Positions 1 to 8,982 are shown, counted from the first letter of the stretch. The stretch: DNA of 64,000 bases from Actinoallomurus sp040655075 (GCF_040655075.1 NZ_JBFAJC010000027.1:1-64000), one strand, 5' to 3'. Notes: generated by a model from the letters alone, not told the origin. Made by a program: numbers and translations.

Positions 1-27
1 GTGTGGGAGAGTAGGACACCGCCGGAC
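1..27 (+). rRNA. rrf: 5S rRNA, 3' end only
   Basis: The first bases match the conserved 3' end of actinobacterial 5S rRNA (GTGGGAGAGTAGGAC followed by GCCGCC-type closing-stem bases). The rest of the gene, and presumably 16S and 23S, lie upstream of the window. A strong hairpin follows at 41-77. The exact 3' end could differ by one or two bases. Confidence 0.85.
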
Positions 28-40
28 ATTCACATAGATC

Positions 41-77
41 AGGAAAGCCCGCCAGGCTAACGCCGGCGGGCTTTCCT
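41..77 (+). terminator. rRNA operon terminator
   Basis: Perfect 13-bp inverted repeat, arms AGGAAAGCCCGCC and GGCGGGCTTTCCT, with an 11-base loop, 13 bases after the 5S rRNA end. There is no long U-tract, which is common in actinomycetes. Confidence 0.85.
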
Positions 78-255
78 GCGTTCCGGACCCTTTTCGTGAC
101 ATGTATTCAGGAAGCCCCTGACTCGCCAGAAGGCGGTTCCGGAGACGATCCGAGGGCCGACCTGGGCATCGTGCTGAACGCGCCTCTCCAGGCGGCGTTG
201 ATCAAAGGCTGCGCTGAATTCCGCGATTCCGGGTCGTCCGGAACTTGCAACAATC

Positions 256-317
256 AGTTGTGCAGGGTCAAGGGCTGCTACGTTGTAGTCGTGCCGCACG
301 GCAGTCGGCGCACAACT
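256..317 (+). promoter_or_regulatory. Stem-loop just upstream of the DUF397 start
   Basis: Arms AGTTGTGC (256-263) and GCACAACT (310-317) pair perfectly and end 5 bases before the GTG start of the DUF397 gene. The enclosed 46 bases hold a second small palindrome around GTGCCGCAC. It could be an RNA structure over the start or a binding site. Function is inference. Confidence 0.35.
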
Positions 318-321
318 GGTC

Positions 322-531
322 GTGAGACCCACCGGGGAACTGAGGTGCGTGGTGTCCAACGAGGCCCAGGGCGAGCGCGTCATCGCGGTTCGCGACAGCA
401 AGGATCCTGACGGTCCTAAGCTCTTTTTCAGCGTGAGCGCGTGGAAGGACTTCCTCGACCGCATCAAGGCGGGCAAGCACGATCTGCCGGAGGACATGCG
501 CGAGGGCCTCGACGAGCGCTTCGCCCGCTGA
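322..531 (+). CDS. DUF397 domain protein
   Basis: A 69-residue protein with the DUF397 signature VAVRDSKDP-type block (here IAVRDSKDPDGPKLFFS) and the following aromatic SAWKDFLDRIKAGK segment. DUF397 proteins are small actinomycete proteins normally encoded beside an XRE-family helix-turn-helix regulator, often with development or antibiotic control roles. No XRE partner sits next to this copy; the only XRE gene in the window is 5 kb away. The usual N-terminal W(R/F)KSS motif is missing, so the N-terminus is short or replaced. The GTG at 322 has no clear ribosome site. It may be a solitary or partly decayed copy. Confidence 0.7.
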   Translation: MRPTGELRCVVSNEAQGERVIAVRDSKDPDGPKLFFSVSAWKDFLDRIKAGKHDLPEDMREGLDERFAR

Positions 532-993
532 GCCGACCGACCTAGCGCACAGACAACCACGGATACGCCGTAGCGGCCCGTCTAGAGGCGTCCGCGTCCC
601 AGTAGCAGAGGCTGAACGGCCGGCCCACGGCACCGATGACGTGCACACCAGGGCTCAGGACGCTCAGGAGCCGAGGTCGTGGCAGCCGGACGCCGTCCGT
701 TTCGGCCCGCTGACGTGCCTCACGCGGTCGCCGGCATCCCCCAGACCGCTGGGAGCGTCTCGCGTCTCGCCACTCGACTCCCGCGCCCTACGTCCTCTCT
801 CCGCCGCGTTGACGCCCCGCTTGTGCGATCTCGCACGCTAGAAGCCACGAATCGTGCGGAGCTCGGCTCCCGGGGCCGCGCGGAGGGCTCCGAAAGGACG
901 GCTGCCTCACAGGCGGCTTATCCGGCGCGTCCGCAGCGGCCCCGTTCCGACGGCCTCGCCAAGGAGCGAGCGCCGGCGTCGTCAGTGTTCCAG
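532..993. other. Gene-free stretch
   Basis: No convincing coding region is seen on either strand; the open frames here have low-complexity Arg/Pro/Ser translations typical of random high-GC DNA. A perfect 6-bp-arm palindrome GTGCGA-TC-TCGCAC lies at 823-836 and could be an operator. A terminator-like hairpin and a promoter follow. Confidence 0.5.
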
Positions 994-1026
994 AAAAGGG
1001 GCTTCTGTCCACTCCGTCCCCTTTTT
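994..1026 (+). terminator. Terminator-like hairpin with T-run
   Basis: Arms AAAAGGGG (994-1001) and CCCCTTTT (1018-1025) with a 16-base loop, followed by one more T. It would insulate the GH43 gene from upstream transcription. The long loop lowers confidence. Confidence 0.5.
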
Positions 1027-1059
1027 GGGGCGTACGCACAAATGGCAATGAGCGATGCT

Positions 1060-1088
1060 TTGACGCCCATTGCCAGGTTTGCTAGCTT
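1060..1088 (+). promoter_or_regulatory. Predicted housekeeping promoter of the GH43 gene
   Basis: TTGACG (1060-1065), 17-base spacer, TAGCTT (1083-1088), close to the actinomycete vegetative consensus TTGACN-N17-TANNNT. It lies 30 bases before the ATG at 1118. Confidence 0.55.
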
Positions 1089-1117
1089 CGCCGAGGCCTC
1101 TTACTCCCCGGGAGGAA

Positions 1118-2176
1118 ATGGTGAGACCTGTCGTCGCGTCCTTGGCAGCCGCGTCGGTCGTCGCGATCGGTGCCGCGGTCGTCTGGGTGGCCACCGATTC
1201 GGACTCTGCCGGGTCGGCCGTACCCGCGGCCGCTTCGGCGCAGGCGGCCGCCGGACCGAAGCTCGTCATCCCTTCCAATTTCCCAGACCCGGGCGTCATT
1301 AAGGTGGGTACGACCTTCTACGCCTACGCGACGAATTCGCACGGCAAGAACATGCCGGTGGCGTCCGCGCGGTCCGCTCGTGGTCCCTGGAGCATCCTGG
1401 CCGCGGATGGGCTACCGCGCCTCGGCAAATGGGCGAAGGCCGGCAAGACCTGGGCGCCGGACGTCTCACGCCGCAAGGACGGCAAATTCCTGCTGTATTA
1501 CGCGGCCCACAACGCGGCGCTCAACCGGCAATGCGTCGGTGTCGCGGTCGCGTCGTCGCCGGCGGGGCCGTTCGCGCCGTACGGCACCAAGCCGTTGGTG
1601 TGCGACGCTCCGGCCGGGGCCCAACAGGGCAAGCTCAACCCGGAGATCATCGACGCCGCTGGTTACGAAGAGGCCGGCAGGCGCTATCTGCTCTACAAGG
1701 TCGGCTACAACCAGTACCACAAGCCGTCGTTCCTGGCTCTCCAGCGGATGAGTTCCGACGGTCTGCACCGGGTGGGCAAGCCCAAGGTGATCCTCAAGCA
1801 GACCAATGAGCCGTACACGGTCGAGGCGCCCTACCTCGTCCATCGAGGCGGCAAGTACGTGCTGTTCTACTCCGCCGGCGTGTTCAGCAAGGACAACTAC
1901 CAGACGCGGTACGCGGTCGCCTCCTCGCTCGGCGGGCCGTACAAGAAGGCGGCGAAGCCGCTGATGACAACCGCCGGCTTCGGGCGGAAGGTGAACGGGC
2001 CAGGTGGCGCCGTCGTGGTGCCGGACGCCGGATCCTTGCGCATCTTCTTCCACGGCGCGATCCTGGTAGGCCCCCCGCCGAAGCCGGATCCCTCACCTCA
2101 GCCCAAGAAGCTCCAGCGCGGCATGTACGAGGCGGACCTGCGGTGGTCCAAGGGCGGCCTGCCGTACGTCCCGTAG
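1118..2176 (+). CDS. Secreted family 43 glycoside hydrolase
   Basis: A 352-residue exported protein with an N-terminal hydrophobic segment (residues about 4-25), then a GH43 five-bladed propeller. The catalytic base is likely Asp57 in the early FPDPG motif; WAPDV (about 112-116) and the acid Glu236 in the VEAPYL motif also fit the family. GH43 enzymes cleave arabinans or xylans outside the cell, so this gene probably serves plant-polymer use. GGAGG at 1111-1115 is very close to the ATG at 1118; the in-frame GTG at 1121 has better spacing and may be the true start. A proline-rich patch (PPPKPDPSPQP) sits near the C-terminus. Substrate cannot be told from sequence. Confidence 0.85.
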   Translation: MVRPVVASLAAASVVAIGAAVVWVATDSDSAGSAVPAAASAQAAAGPKLVIPSNFPDPGVIKVGTTFYAYATNSHGKNMPVASARSARGPWSILAADGLPRLGKWAKAGKTWAPDVSRRKDGKFLLYYAAHNAALNRQCVGVAVASSPAGPFAPYGTKPLVCDAPAGAQQGKLNPEIIDAAGYEEAGRRYLLYKVGYNQYHKPSFLALQRMSSDGLHRVGKPKVILKQTNEPYTVEAPYLVHRGGKYVLFYSAGVFSKDNYQTRYAVASSLGGPYKKAAKPLMTTAGFGRKVNGPGGAVVVPDAGSLRIFFHGAILVGPPPKPDPSPQPKKLQRGMYEADLRWSKGGLPYVP

Positions 2177-2272
2177 GGTGCCCGGAACCGCCTCTGGACC
2201 TCCACGAAAGCGCCGCCGTAGCGCCCGGCACGGAAGCCCTCCGCGCCGGGCGGTCCGGGCTGGGGCCGGCTC

Positions 2273-2461
2273 TCAGCTCCCCAGGCGCTTGCGGGCCTGC
2301 CCGCGAACGCGCCGCCGCTGCGACGGGTCGAGCATGAGGTAGCCGACGATCGGCGCGGCCACGAGGCCGAGCACGACCAGGAGGGTCACCCACCCGGGCA
2401 GCAGCCACCAGGCGATCAGGGCCACGGCCACTCCGCCCACGACGTATCCGGTCCGTCCCAT
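2273..2461 (-). CDS. Small two-helix membrane protein
   Basis: A 62-residue protein made almost wholly of two hydrophobic segments (about residues 4-22 and 24-42) followed by a basic tail with RRRVRGQARKR. The start at 2461 is chosen because GGAGG lies 5 bases upstream; a second ATG at 2473 overlaps that site and lacks one of its own. It converges on the GH43 gene and is divergent from the LysE gene. Family not recognised; the form resembles small actinomycete inner-membrane proteins of unknown role. Confidence 0.65.
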   Translation of the reverse strand: MGRTGYVVGGVAVALIAWWLLPGWVTLLVVLGLVAAPIVGYLMLDPSQRRRVRGQARKRLGS

Positions 2462-2622
2462 GGCAGCCTCCATCCCGAGGATCTCGCTAGGAGAACGCGC
2501 ATCGGCGCTCCCGGTGTTCCGCAAACCGCGATATATCTTCTTTCCGTGTCGCGAGAGCCGCCGTCGGGTCGTGTACGACCCTGCCGACACCTCGCGCGGA
2601 TCGGCCGTGTGATGATCGGTGC

Positions 2623-3255
2623 GTGCCCATCAACGAACATCTGCTCACACTGTTCGCCCTGACCACGATCGTCGCGATGGTGGTGCCCGGGCCCGACATG
2701 CTGTTCGTCCTCGGATGCGGAATGCGCGGCGGTCCGCGTGTCGGTCTCCTGGCGACAGCAGGGGTGGCGACGAGCGAGGCCGTCCACGTCGCCGTCGCGG
2801 CCGCGGGCCTCGCCGCGCTCTTCACGGCGGTGCCGCTCGCCTTCACGGTCGTACGGATCGTCGGCGCCGCCTACCTGATCTACCTCGGTGTGCGGACGAT
2901 CCGTCATCGCGGGGACGATGCGAGCGATGTCCCGAGCGTGCCCGGAGGGATGTCCGGCCGCCGGGCCTACCTCAACGGTCTCGCGACCAACCTCCTCAAC
3001 CCGAAGATGGTCACGTTCACGATCGCGTTCCTTCCCCAGTTCGTCGACCCGCGGGTCGGGCCGGTCTGGGCGCAATTCGCGATCCTCGGGGCGATCCTCA
3101 TCGCCTTCGAGTTCGTCGTCGACGGCACGGTGGGACTGCTCGCCGGGCGGATCGGGCGGTGGCTGCGCCGGCGGCGTACGGCCCGTCGTCGCCTCGACGT
3201 CGCGGTCGGCGGCGTCTTCATCGGGCTGGGGATACGCCTCGCCGTCGAACGGTGA
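2623..3255 (+). CDS. LysE family amino-acid exporter
   Basis: A 210-residue integral membrane protein. It begins with the LysE/RhtB pattern, with MVVPGPDM at about residues 19-26, and later has NLLNPKMVTF, the second family motif (about 124-133). Five to six membrane segments are visible. Members export amino acids or related metabolites using the proton gradient. The GTG at 2623 gives a normal family length (about 205-220). Only the family, not the substrate, is supported. Confidence 0.9.
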   Translation: MPINEHLLTLFALTTIVAMVVPGPDMLFVLGCGMRGGPRVGLLATAGVATSEAVHVAVAAAGLAALFTAVPLAFTVVRIVGAAYLIYLGVRTIRHRGDDASDVPSVPGGMSGRRAYLNGLATNLLNPKMVTFTIAFLPQFVDPRVGPVWAQFAILGAILIAFEFVVDGTVGLLAGRIGRWLRRRRTARRRLDVAVGGVFIGLGIRLAVER

Positions 3256-3330
3256 CGGCAGGCCCCGATGACCGGCCCGGCCCGTGAGGCCCGGCCCGGC
3301 CGGTGATGGCCGAGCCGTGTTTCGCGCGCG

Positions 3331-4134
3331 TCAGACGCGCAGCGTCAGCGGTCCGCCGCCCAACTGCTCCAGCGCCTGCGCGTGCAGCAGGCCGTTGCTG
3401 CAGACGACGCTGCCGCCGTCGGGGCTCGGCACGCCCGACAGGTCGGTGAAGATGCCGCCCGCCTCCTCCACGATGATCTGGAGGGCGGCGACGTCCCACA
3501 GGGAGACCTCGGGCTCGGCGGAGACGTCCACGGTGCCCTCGGCGACCATGACGTGGGACCAGAAGTCGCCGTACGCCCGGCTGCGCCACACCGTACGGCT
3601 GAGGTCGAGGAACTTGTCCAGCCGGCCCTGCGCCTCCCAGCCGCCCAGGCTCGAGTAGGAGAACGAGGCGTCCTCCATGTCGGTCACGCCCGAGACGCGG
3701 CAGCGGGTGGCCTTGGCGAGGCTGCGGCCCGTCCAGGCGCCGCCGCCGCGCGCCGCCCACCAGCGGCGGTTGAGGGCCGGCGCGGACACCAGGCCGACGA
3801 CGACCTCATCGCCTTCCATGAGGGCGATGAGGGTCGCCCACACGGGAACGCCGCGCACGTAGTTCTTGGTCGCGTCGATCGGGTCGATGACCCAGCACCG
3901 GGGGCCATAGCCCGTGCGGCCGTACTCCTCGCCGTGGATCGCGTCACGCGGCCGGGCACGCTTCAGCGTGTTGCGCAACGACTCCTCGACCGCCCGGTCG
4001 GCGTCGCTGACCGGGGTGAGGTCAGGCTTGGTCTCGACACTGAGATCGAGGGCCCGGAACCGGCGCGTGGAGACGTCGTCGGCCGCGTCCGCCATCACGT
4101 GAGCCAGCCGCAGGTCATCCGAATAGTCCGCCAC
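3331..4134 (-). CDS. hisN: Histidinol-phosphatase (inositol monophosphatase fold)
   Basis: A 267-residue metal-dependent phosphatase. Visible motifs are the metal-site Glu in HGEEYG, the WVIDPIDATKNYVRG motif (canonical WxIDPIDGTKNF) and AEPEVSLWDVAAL near the end. The closest remembered relatives are actinobacterial HisN enzymes that remove phosphate from histidinol phosphate in histidine synthesis. The start is set at GTG 4134 because family members begin with a similar DYSDDLRLAHV stretch; GTG at 4164 or 4173 would add about 10-13 residues. It is divergent from the HAD gene with a very short gap, so one or both transcripts may be leaderless. No other his genes are nearby. Confidence 0.85.
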   Translation of the reverse strand: MADYSDDLRLAHVMADAADDVSTRRFRALDLSVETKPDLTPVSDADRAVEESLRNTLKRARPRDAIHGEEYGRTGYGPRCWVIDPIDATKNYVRGVPVWATLIALMEGDEVVVGLVSAPALNRRWWAARGGGAWTGRSLAKATRCRVSGVTDMEDASFSYSSLGGWEAQGRLDKFLDLSRTVWRSRAYGDFWSHVMVAEGTVDVSAEPEVSLWDVAALQIIVEEAGGIFTDLSGVPSPDGGSVVCSNGLLHAQALEQLGGGPLTLRV

Positions 4135-4183
4135 GAAGGGCAACGGTATCGCGACAGGACCCACCGCAGACACACTAGACGGC

Positions 4184-4900
4184 GTGAACACACCAATATC
4201 TTCCGTGTCCGGGCCTCTGGCAGAGCCGCCGACGCCTGCTCTGCTGTTCGATCTGGACGGAACGCTGATCGACAGCGTGTACCAGCACGTGATCGCCTGG
4301 CGCAACGCGCTGACCGTCGTGGGCATCGACCTGTCGGTGTGGCGGATCCATCGCCGGATCGGCATGAGCGGCGGCCTGTTCGTGTCCGCGCTGCTGCGCG
4401 AGACCGGGGTGTCGCTGACCCCGGCCGAGGTCGAGGAACTGCAGAAACTGCACGCCCGGGCCTACCTCGAGCAGGTCGGATCCGTACGCGCCCTGCCCGG
4501 GGCCGCGGAGCTCCTGGGCTTCCTGACCGACCGCGGCGTGCCGTGGGCCATCGCGACGAGCGGCCGGATGGAGACGGCGCACAGCGCCCTGGGGATGCTG
4601 GGGCTGCCCGAGGACACCCCGATGATCACTCGTGACATGGTGCGGTTCGCCAAGCCCGATCCGGACCTGTTCCTCGCCGCCGCGGCGCTGCTCGGGGTCG
4701 AACCCAACCACGCCATGGTGGTGGGCGACAGCGTGTGGGACCTCCTGGCGGCGCGCCGCGCGGGCGCGCTGGGCATCGGCTTGCTGTCGGGCGGGTACGG
4801 CCGTGAGGAGCTCGAACGGACCGGCGCCTTCCGCGTGTACGCCGACCCCGCCGACATGCTGACCCGCATCGACGAGCTGGGGCTGCGCCAGACCATCTGA
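4184..4900 (+). CDS. HAD superfamily hydrolase (phosphoglycolate/phosphoglucomutase-like)
   Basis: A 238-residue HAD phosphatase. Motif I is DLDGT (nucleophile Asp23, acid Asp25), motif II is IATSGR, and motifs III/IV are KPDPDLF and VVGDSVWDL. A helical cap sits between motif I and motif II, as in the subfamily of phosphoglycolate phosphatase and beta-phosphoglucomutase. The start could be GTG 4184 or in-frame GTG 4205; neither has a clear ribosome site. It shares a short divergent promoter region with hisN. Substrate unknown. Confidence 0.85.
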   Translation: MNTPISSVSGPLAEPPTPALLFDLDGTLIDSVYQHVIAWRNALTVVGIDLSVWRIHRRIGMSGGLFVSALLRETGVSLTPAEVEELQKLHARAYLEQVGSVRALPGAAELLGFLTDRGVPWAIATSGRMETAHSALGMLGLPEDTPMITRDMVRFAKPDPDLFLAAAALLGVEPNHAMVVGDSVWDLLAARRAGALGIGLLSGGYGREELERTGAFRVYADPADMLTRIDELGLRQTI

Positions 4901-4922
4901 CCCACGGCTCCGCAGGCGCCGG

Positions 4923-5768
4923 TCAGCGGACCGGCGCCTCGTTGTTCCAGGAGGCGAGCAGGCGCAGGTTCGCCTCCGAGGGGGAGCCCGCCTCGACGGT
5001 GTAGGTCACGAGGACCTGGTCGGCGTCGTCGGGGAATCGCAGCGACTCGTAGTCCATGACCAACTCGCCGACCAGCGGGTGGTGCATGACCTTGCGGCCG
5101 TTGCTCTTGTCCTTGACGTTGTGGTCGGCCCACCATCGGCGGAAGTCCTCGCTCTTGACCGACAGCTCGCCGACGAGGGCCGCCAGCTCCGGATCGTCGG
5201 GGTACTCCCCGGCCCTCAGCCGCAGGAACGCGGCGGTCTCCCGGGCCTTGATCGTCCAGTCGTCGAACAGCGCCTGCACGTCCTCGTTGAAGAAGATCAT
5301 GCGGCCCCAGTTGCGCTGGGCCGGTTCGAGGGCGCCGAAGTCGGTGAACACGGCGGCGGCCATGCGGTTCCACGCCAGGACGTCGGCGCGCCGCCCGAGG
5401 AGGTACGCGGGGACGCCCTCGGCCATGTCGAGCAGCCGCCGGACCCCGGGTCGTACGCGCTCGGTCCGCGGGGGCCGGCGGCGGGACCGCGTCGGCTTGG
5501 CCAGGTTGCGCAGGTACGCGCGCTCGTCCTCGTCCAGCCGAAGGGCCTGCGCGACGGCCTCCAGGACCTCCCCGGACACGTTGTTGGTCCGGCCCTGCTC
5601 CAGACGTACGTAGTAGTCCACGCTCACCCCGGCGAGCTGGGCCAGCTCCTCCCTGCGCAGCCCCGGGACGCGCCGGCGGCCGCCGTACGGGCGCAGGCCC
5701 ACGTCCTCCGGCTGCAGCCGCGCGCGTCTCGTGCGCAGGAATTCCGTCAGCTCGGCTCGCTTGTCCAT
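4923..5768 (-). CDS. XRE family transcriptional regulator with MmyB-like ligand domain
   Basis: A 281-residue regulator. Residues about 10-75 form a helix-turn-helix (RREELAQLAGVSVDYYVRLEQG is the classic motif region), and residues about 95-275 match the MmyB-like ligand-binding domain common in actinobacterial regulators. It starts at the ATG at 5768, 152 bases from the divergent SDR gene at 5921. In this family such regulators often control the divergent oxidoreductase, so the SDR is the likely target. The ligand is unknown. Confidence 0.9.
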   Translation of the reverse strand: MDKRAELTEFLRTRRARLQPEDVGLRPYGGRRRVPGLRREELAQLAGVSVDYYVRLEQGRTNNVSGEVLEAVAQALRLDEDERAYLRNLAKPTRSRRRPPRTERVRPGVRRLLDMAEGVPAYLLGRRADVLAWNRMAAAVFTDFGALEPAQRNWGRMIFFNEDVQALFDDWTIKARETAAFLRLRAGEYPDDPELAALVGELSVKSEDFRRWWADHNVKDKSNGRKVMHHPLVGELVMDYESLRFPDDADQVLVTYTVEAGSPSEANLRLLASWNNEAPVR

Positions 5769-5920
5769 GCCGCCCAGTATTGGGGAGTTCGCGGCGTTAA
5801 GGGTGGTTCTGCTGGACCCAGGCAACGCCGTACCCCCGGTAAGACGCAGCCCTGGGTACCCCCTTCGGCCGGCCCCAGGATCAGTGTTGTCACGAAGGAC
5901 ACCACGGAAGTGAGAACACG

Positions 5921-6676
5921 ATGACCGAGCTTCAGGGCCGTACCGCCGTCGTCACCGGAGCCGCCAGCGGGATCGGTGCCGCCATCGCCCGCCGCCTCGC
6001 CGACGAGGGCGTACGGGTCGCGCTCCTGGCGCGCCGCGAGGAGCGGCTGGCCGACCTGGCGGGCAAGATCGAGGCGAACGGCGGGCGGGCGATCGCCGTC
6101 TCCGCCGACGTGACGAGCGACGCGTCGGTCGCCGCGGCGGCCGAGCGGATCCACGAGGCCCTCGGCCGGGTCGACCTCGTCGTCAACGCCGCCGGCGTGA
6201 TGCTGCCGAACCCGATCGAGGACGGGCGCGTCGACGAGTGGACCCGCATGATCGACACGAACGTGACCGGCGTCCTGCGCGTCATCCGGGCGTTCACCGC
6301 CGACCTGACCGAGGCGGCCGCCGCAGGCGGCACGGCGGATCTGCTGAACATCTCCTCGATCGGCGCGCACGTGCTGTTCCCGAACTACGCGGTCTACGGG
6401 GCGACCAAGGCGGCGCTGACGCAGCTGTCCGCCTCGCTGCGCACCGAGTTCGGGCCCAAGGACGTCCGGGTCACCAACATCGAGCCGGGACTGACCGAGA
6501 GCGAGCTCGGCGAGCAGATCGACAACACCGACCTGCGCGGCGAGCTCGACCAGATGCACGATGCGCTCGGCCCGCTGGCCGCCGACGACATCGCCGACCT
6601 CGTCGCGTACGTCGCCGGCCGGCCCCGCAACGTCAACCTGCGCCAGATCGTCATCCTCCCGACCCGCCAGGCCTGA
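5921..6676 (+). CDS. Short-chain dehydrogenase/reductase (SDR)
   Basis: A 251-residue classical SDR. It has the cofactor motif VTGAASGIGAAIA at residues about 11-23, the NAAG motif, a catalytic Ser in NISSIG and the YGATK active-site Tyr-Lys pair. It is similar to NADP-dependent oxidoreductases of the YdfG/clavulanate-dehydrogenase type. The XRE regulator is divergent and probably controls it. Substrate not inferable. Confidence 0.88.
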   Translation: MTELQGRTAVVTGAASGIGAAIARRLADEGVRVALLARREERLADLAGKIEANGGRAIAVSADVTSDASVAAAAERIHEALGRVDLVVNAAGVMLPNPIEDGRVDEWTRMIDTNVTGVLRVIRAFTADLTEAAAAGGTADLLNISSIGAHVLFPNYAVYGATKAALTQLSASLRTEFGPKDVRVTNIEPGLTESELGEQIDNTDLRGELDQMHDALGPLAADDIADLVAYVAGRPRNVNLRQIVILPTRQA

Positions 6677-6690
6677 TCGCGCCCGGTGCG

Positions 6691-7722
6691 TTAGTCGGTG
6701 TCGTCGCTCTCGCGGCCCGCGAGCAGGCGTCGCACCGACTCGAGGCGACCTACGCTCGCGTGACCGGCGGCGACCCACGCGTCGAGCGCGCAGTCGCTCT
6801 GCAGGTGGGTGCAGTGCGGCGGGCACTCGACGGTGCCTTCGAGGAGGTCGGGGAAGGCGCCCAGGATGTCCTCGGGGGAGACGTGGGCCAGCCCGAAGCT
6901 GCGGACGCCGGGGGTGTCGATGATCCAGCCGTCGCCGGAGGGCAGTTCCAGCGCGATCGCCGAGGACGAGGTGTGCCGGCCGCGCCCGGTCACCGGGTTG
7001 ACCTCGCTCACGGCGCGCTCGGCGTCGGGGACCAGGGCGTTCACCAGGGTGGACTTGCCGACGCCGGAGTGGCCGACGAGCACGCTGATCCGCCCGGACA
7101 GCCGCTCGCCGAGGTCGTCGACCGGTTCGTCCTTGCGGGTGACGACGTACGGGACGTCCAGCGGCGCATACGTCTCCAGCAGGGGCTCCGGGGACGCGAG
7201 GTCGGACTTGGTCAGGCACAGCAGCGGGTCCAGGCCCGCGTCGTACGCGGCGACCAGGCACCGGTCGATCATCCCGGAGCGCGGCGGCGGGTCGGCCAGG
7301 GCCGTGACGACGACGAGCTGGTTGGCGTTGGCGACGATCACACGCTCGACCGGGTCGGTGTCGTCCGCGGTACGGCGGAGGGTGGAGGCGCGGGGCTCGA
7401 TCCCGACCACCCGTGCGAGGGTGTCGGCGCGGCCGGACACGTCACCGACGAGACGCACCCGATCACCGACGACGACGCTCTTGCGGCCGAGCTCCCGGGC
7501 GCGCATCGCGGTGACCCTGCGGGGCCGTTCGCCCTTCCGCTTCGCCGCTCGCCCGGCGCCCTCGGCGCCGATCAGGCAGGTGTAGCGGCCGCGGTCCACC
7601 GCGATGACGAACCCGACGATCGCGTCTTCGTGGGCGGGGCGCCGACGGGTGCGCGGCCGGGAGCCGCGCCCCGGGCGCACGCGAACATCGTCTTCGTCGA
7701 GCCTGCCCCAGTCGCGCTCCAT
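6691..7722 (-). CDS. rsgA: Ribosome small-subunit-dependent GTPase A
   Basis: A 343-residue GTPase with the circular permutation typical of RsgA. An N-terminal OB fold is followed by the G4 motif (TKSD), then the P-loop GHSGVGKS and the G3 DTPG. The C-terminal zinc finger is seen as CPPHCTHLQSDC. RsgA helps late maturation of the 30S subunit. The gene lies 3 bases downstream of aroA on the same strand, an aroA-rsgA pairing also seen in other actinomycetes. Confidence 0.93.
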   Translation of the reverse strand: MERDWGRLDEDDVRVRPGRGSRPRTRRRPAHEDAIVGFVIAVDRGRYTCLIGAEGAGRAAKRKGERPRRVTAMRARELGRKSVVVGDRVRLVGDVSGRADTLARVVGIEPRASTLRRTADDTDPVERVIVANANQLVVVTALADPPPRSGMIDRCLVAAYDAGLDPLLCLTKSDLASPEPLLETYAPLDVPYVVTRKDEPVDDLGERLSGRISVLVGHSGVGKSTLVNALVPDAERAVSEVNPVTGRGRHTSSSAIALELPSGDGWIIDTPGVRSFGLAHVSPEDILGAFPDLLEGTVECPPHCTHLQSDCALDAWVAAGHASVGRLESVRRLLAGRESDDTD

Positions 7723-7725
7723 CGG

Positions 7726-8982
7726 TTACCGAAGCATCTCGGTCCAGAGCTCGCCGAATTCGGGGAGCGTCTTGCCGACGGTCGGGAGGTTCTCCACCTC
7801 GACGCCGGGTACGGCCAGGCCGAGGACGGCCCCGGCCATCACCATCCGGTGATCGTCATAGGTGTGGAAGACGCCGCCGCGCAGCGGCCTGGGCCGGATC
7901 TCCAGGCCGTCGGGCAGCTCGCGCACGTCACCGCCCAGGCCGTTGATCTCCGTGGTCAGCGCGGCGAGCCGGTCGGTCTCGTGACCGCGCATGTGGGCGA
8001 TGCCGCGCAGCCGGGACGGCCCGTCGGCCAAGGCGGCCAGCGCGGCGATCACACAGCTCAACTCGCTGACATCACCGAGGTCGACGTCGATACCGTGAAT
8101 CGTGCCGCCACCGCGTACGGTCAGGTCGCCCCCGTCGTACGAGGCCGAACCGCCCATGTCGGCGAGCAGGTGACGCAGGGCGTCGCCGGGCTGGGTGGTC
8201 TCGGCCGGCCAGCCGCGCACCGTCACCCGGCCGCCGGTCACCAGGGCCGCCGCCAGGAACGGCGCGGCGTTCGACAGGTCCGGCTCGATGTCGACCTCAC
8301 CGCCGCGCAGCGCGCCCGGCTGCACCCGCCAGACGTCCGGGCCGCTCTCGACGGAGGCGCCGGCGTCGGCCAGCATCCGCATGGTCATCGCCAGGTGCGC
8401 CGCCGACGGCACCGGCGGCCCTTCGTGGCGCACCTCGATGCCCTTGGCGTAGCGGGGGGCCGCGAGCAGCAGGCCGGAGACGAACTGCGACGACCCGGAG
8501 GCGTCGATCGTGACCGAGCCGCCCGCCACCGCACCCGTGCCGCGCACCGTGAACGGGAGCGCGTCGCCCTCCACCTCCGCGCCGAGCGCACGCAGGGCGG
8601 CGAGGATGGGGCCCATCGGCCGCTTGCGGGCGTGCGGGTCGCCGTCGAAGGAGATCTCGCCGGTCGCCAGGGCGGCGACCGGGGGCACGAACCGCATGAC
8701 CGTGCCGGCCAGCCCGACGTCGAGCGTCGCCGGGCCGTGCAACTCGCCCGGGGTGACGCGCCAGGCGCCCTCGTCCGCGTCGTCGATGGCCACCCCCAGC
8801 GCGCGCAGCGCACCCGCCATGAGCAGCGTGTCGCGGCTGCGCAGCGGCCGCCGGATCATCGACTGCTCGCCGGCCAGCGTGGCGAGGACCAGCGCGCGGT
8901 TGGTCATCGACTTCGATCCCGGCAGCGCGACGGCGGCGTCGACCGGCCCGTCGGCGGCGGGTGCGGACCACAGAGGAGGCAT
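7726..8982 (-). CDS. aroA: 3-phosphoshikimate 1-carboxyvinyltransferase (EPSP synthase)
   Basis: A 418-residue EPSP synthase that joins shikimate 3-phosphate and phosphoenolpyruvate, the sixth step of the shikimate pathway. The substrate motif LPGSKSMTNRALVLA (residues about 20-34) is clear, as are an HARKRPMGP region and the C-terminal DDHRMVMAGAVLGL motif. Length matches the family. First gene of the two-gene unit aroA-rsgA. No other shikimate genes are in the window. Confidence 0.95.
   Translation of the reverse strand: MPPLWSAPAADGPVDAAVALPGSKSMTNRALVLATLAGEQSMIRRPLRSRDTLLMAGALRALGVAIDDADEGAWRVTPGELHGPATLDVGLAGTVMRFVPPVAALATGEISFDGDPHARKRPMGPILAALRALGAEVEGDALPFTVRGTGAVAGGSVTIDASGSSQFVSGLLLAAPRYAKGIEVRHEGPPVPSAAHLAMTMRMLADAGASVESGPDVWRVQPGALRGGEVDIEPDLSNAAPFLAAALVTGGRVTVRGWPAETTQPGDALRHLLADMGGSASYDGGDLTVRGGGTIHGIDVDLGDVSELSCVIAALAALADGPSRLRGIAHMRGHETDRLAALTTEINGLGGDVRELPDGLEIRPRPLRGGVFHTYDDHRMVMAGAVLGLAVPGVEVENLPTVGKTLPEFGELWTEMLR

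Noticed and set aside
679..1302. Arg/Pro-rich frame upstream of GH43
   Set aside because: Overlaps the GH43 signal region in another frame and has no recognisable protein pattern; treated as random.
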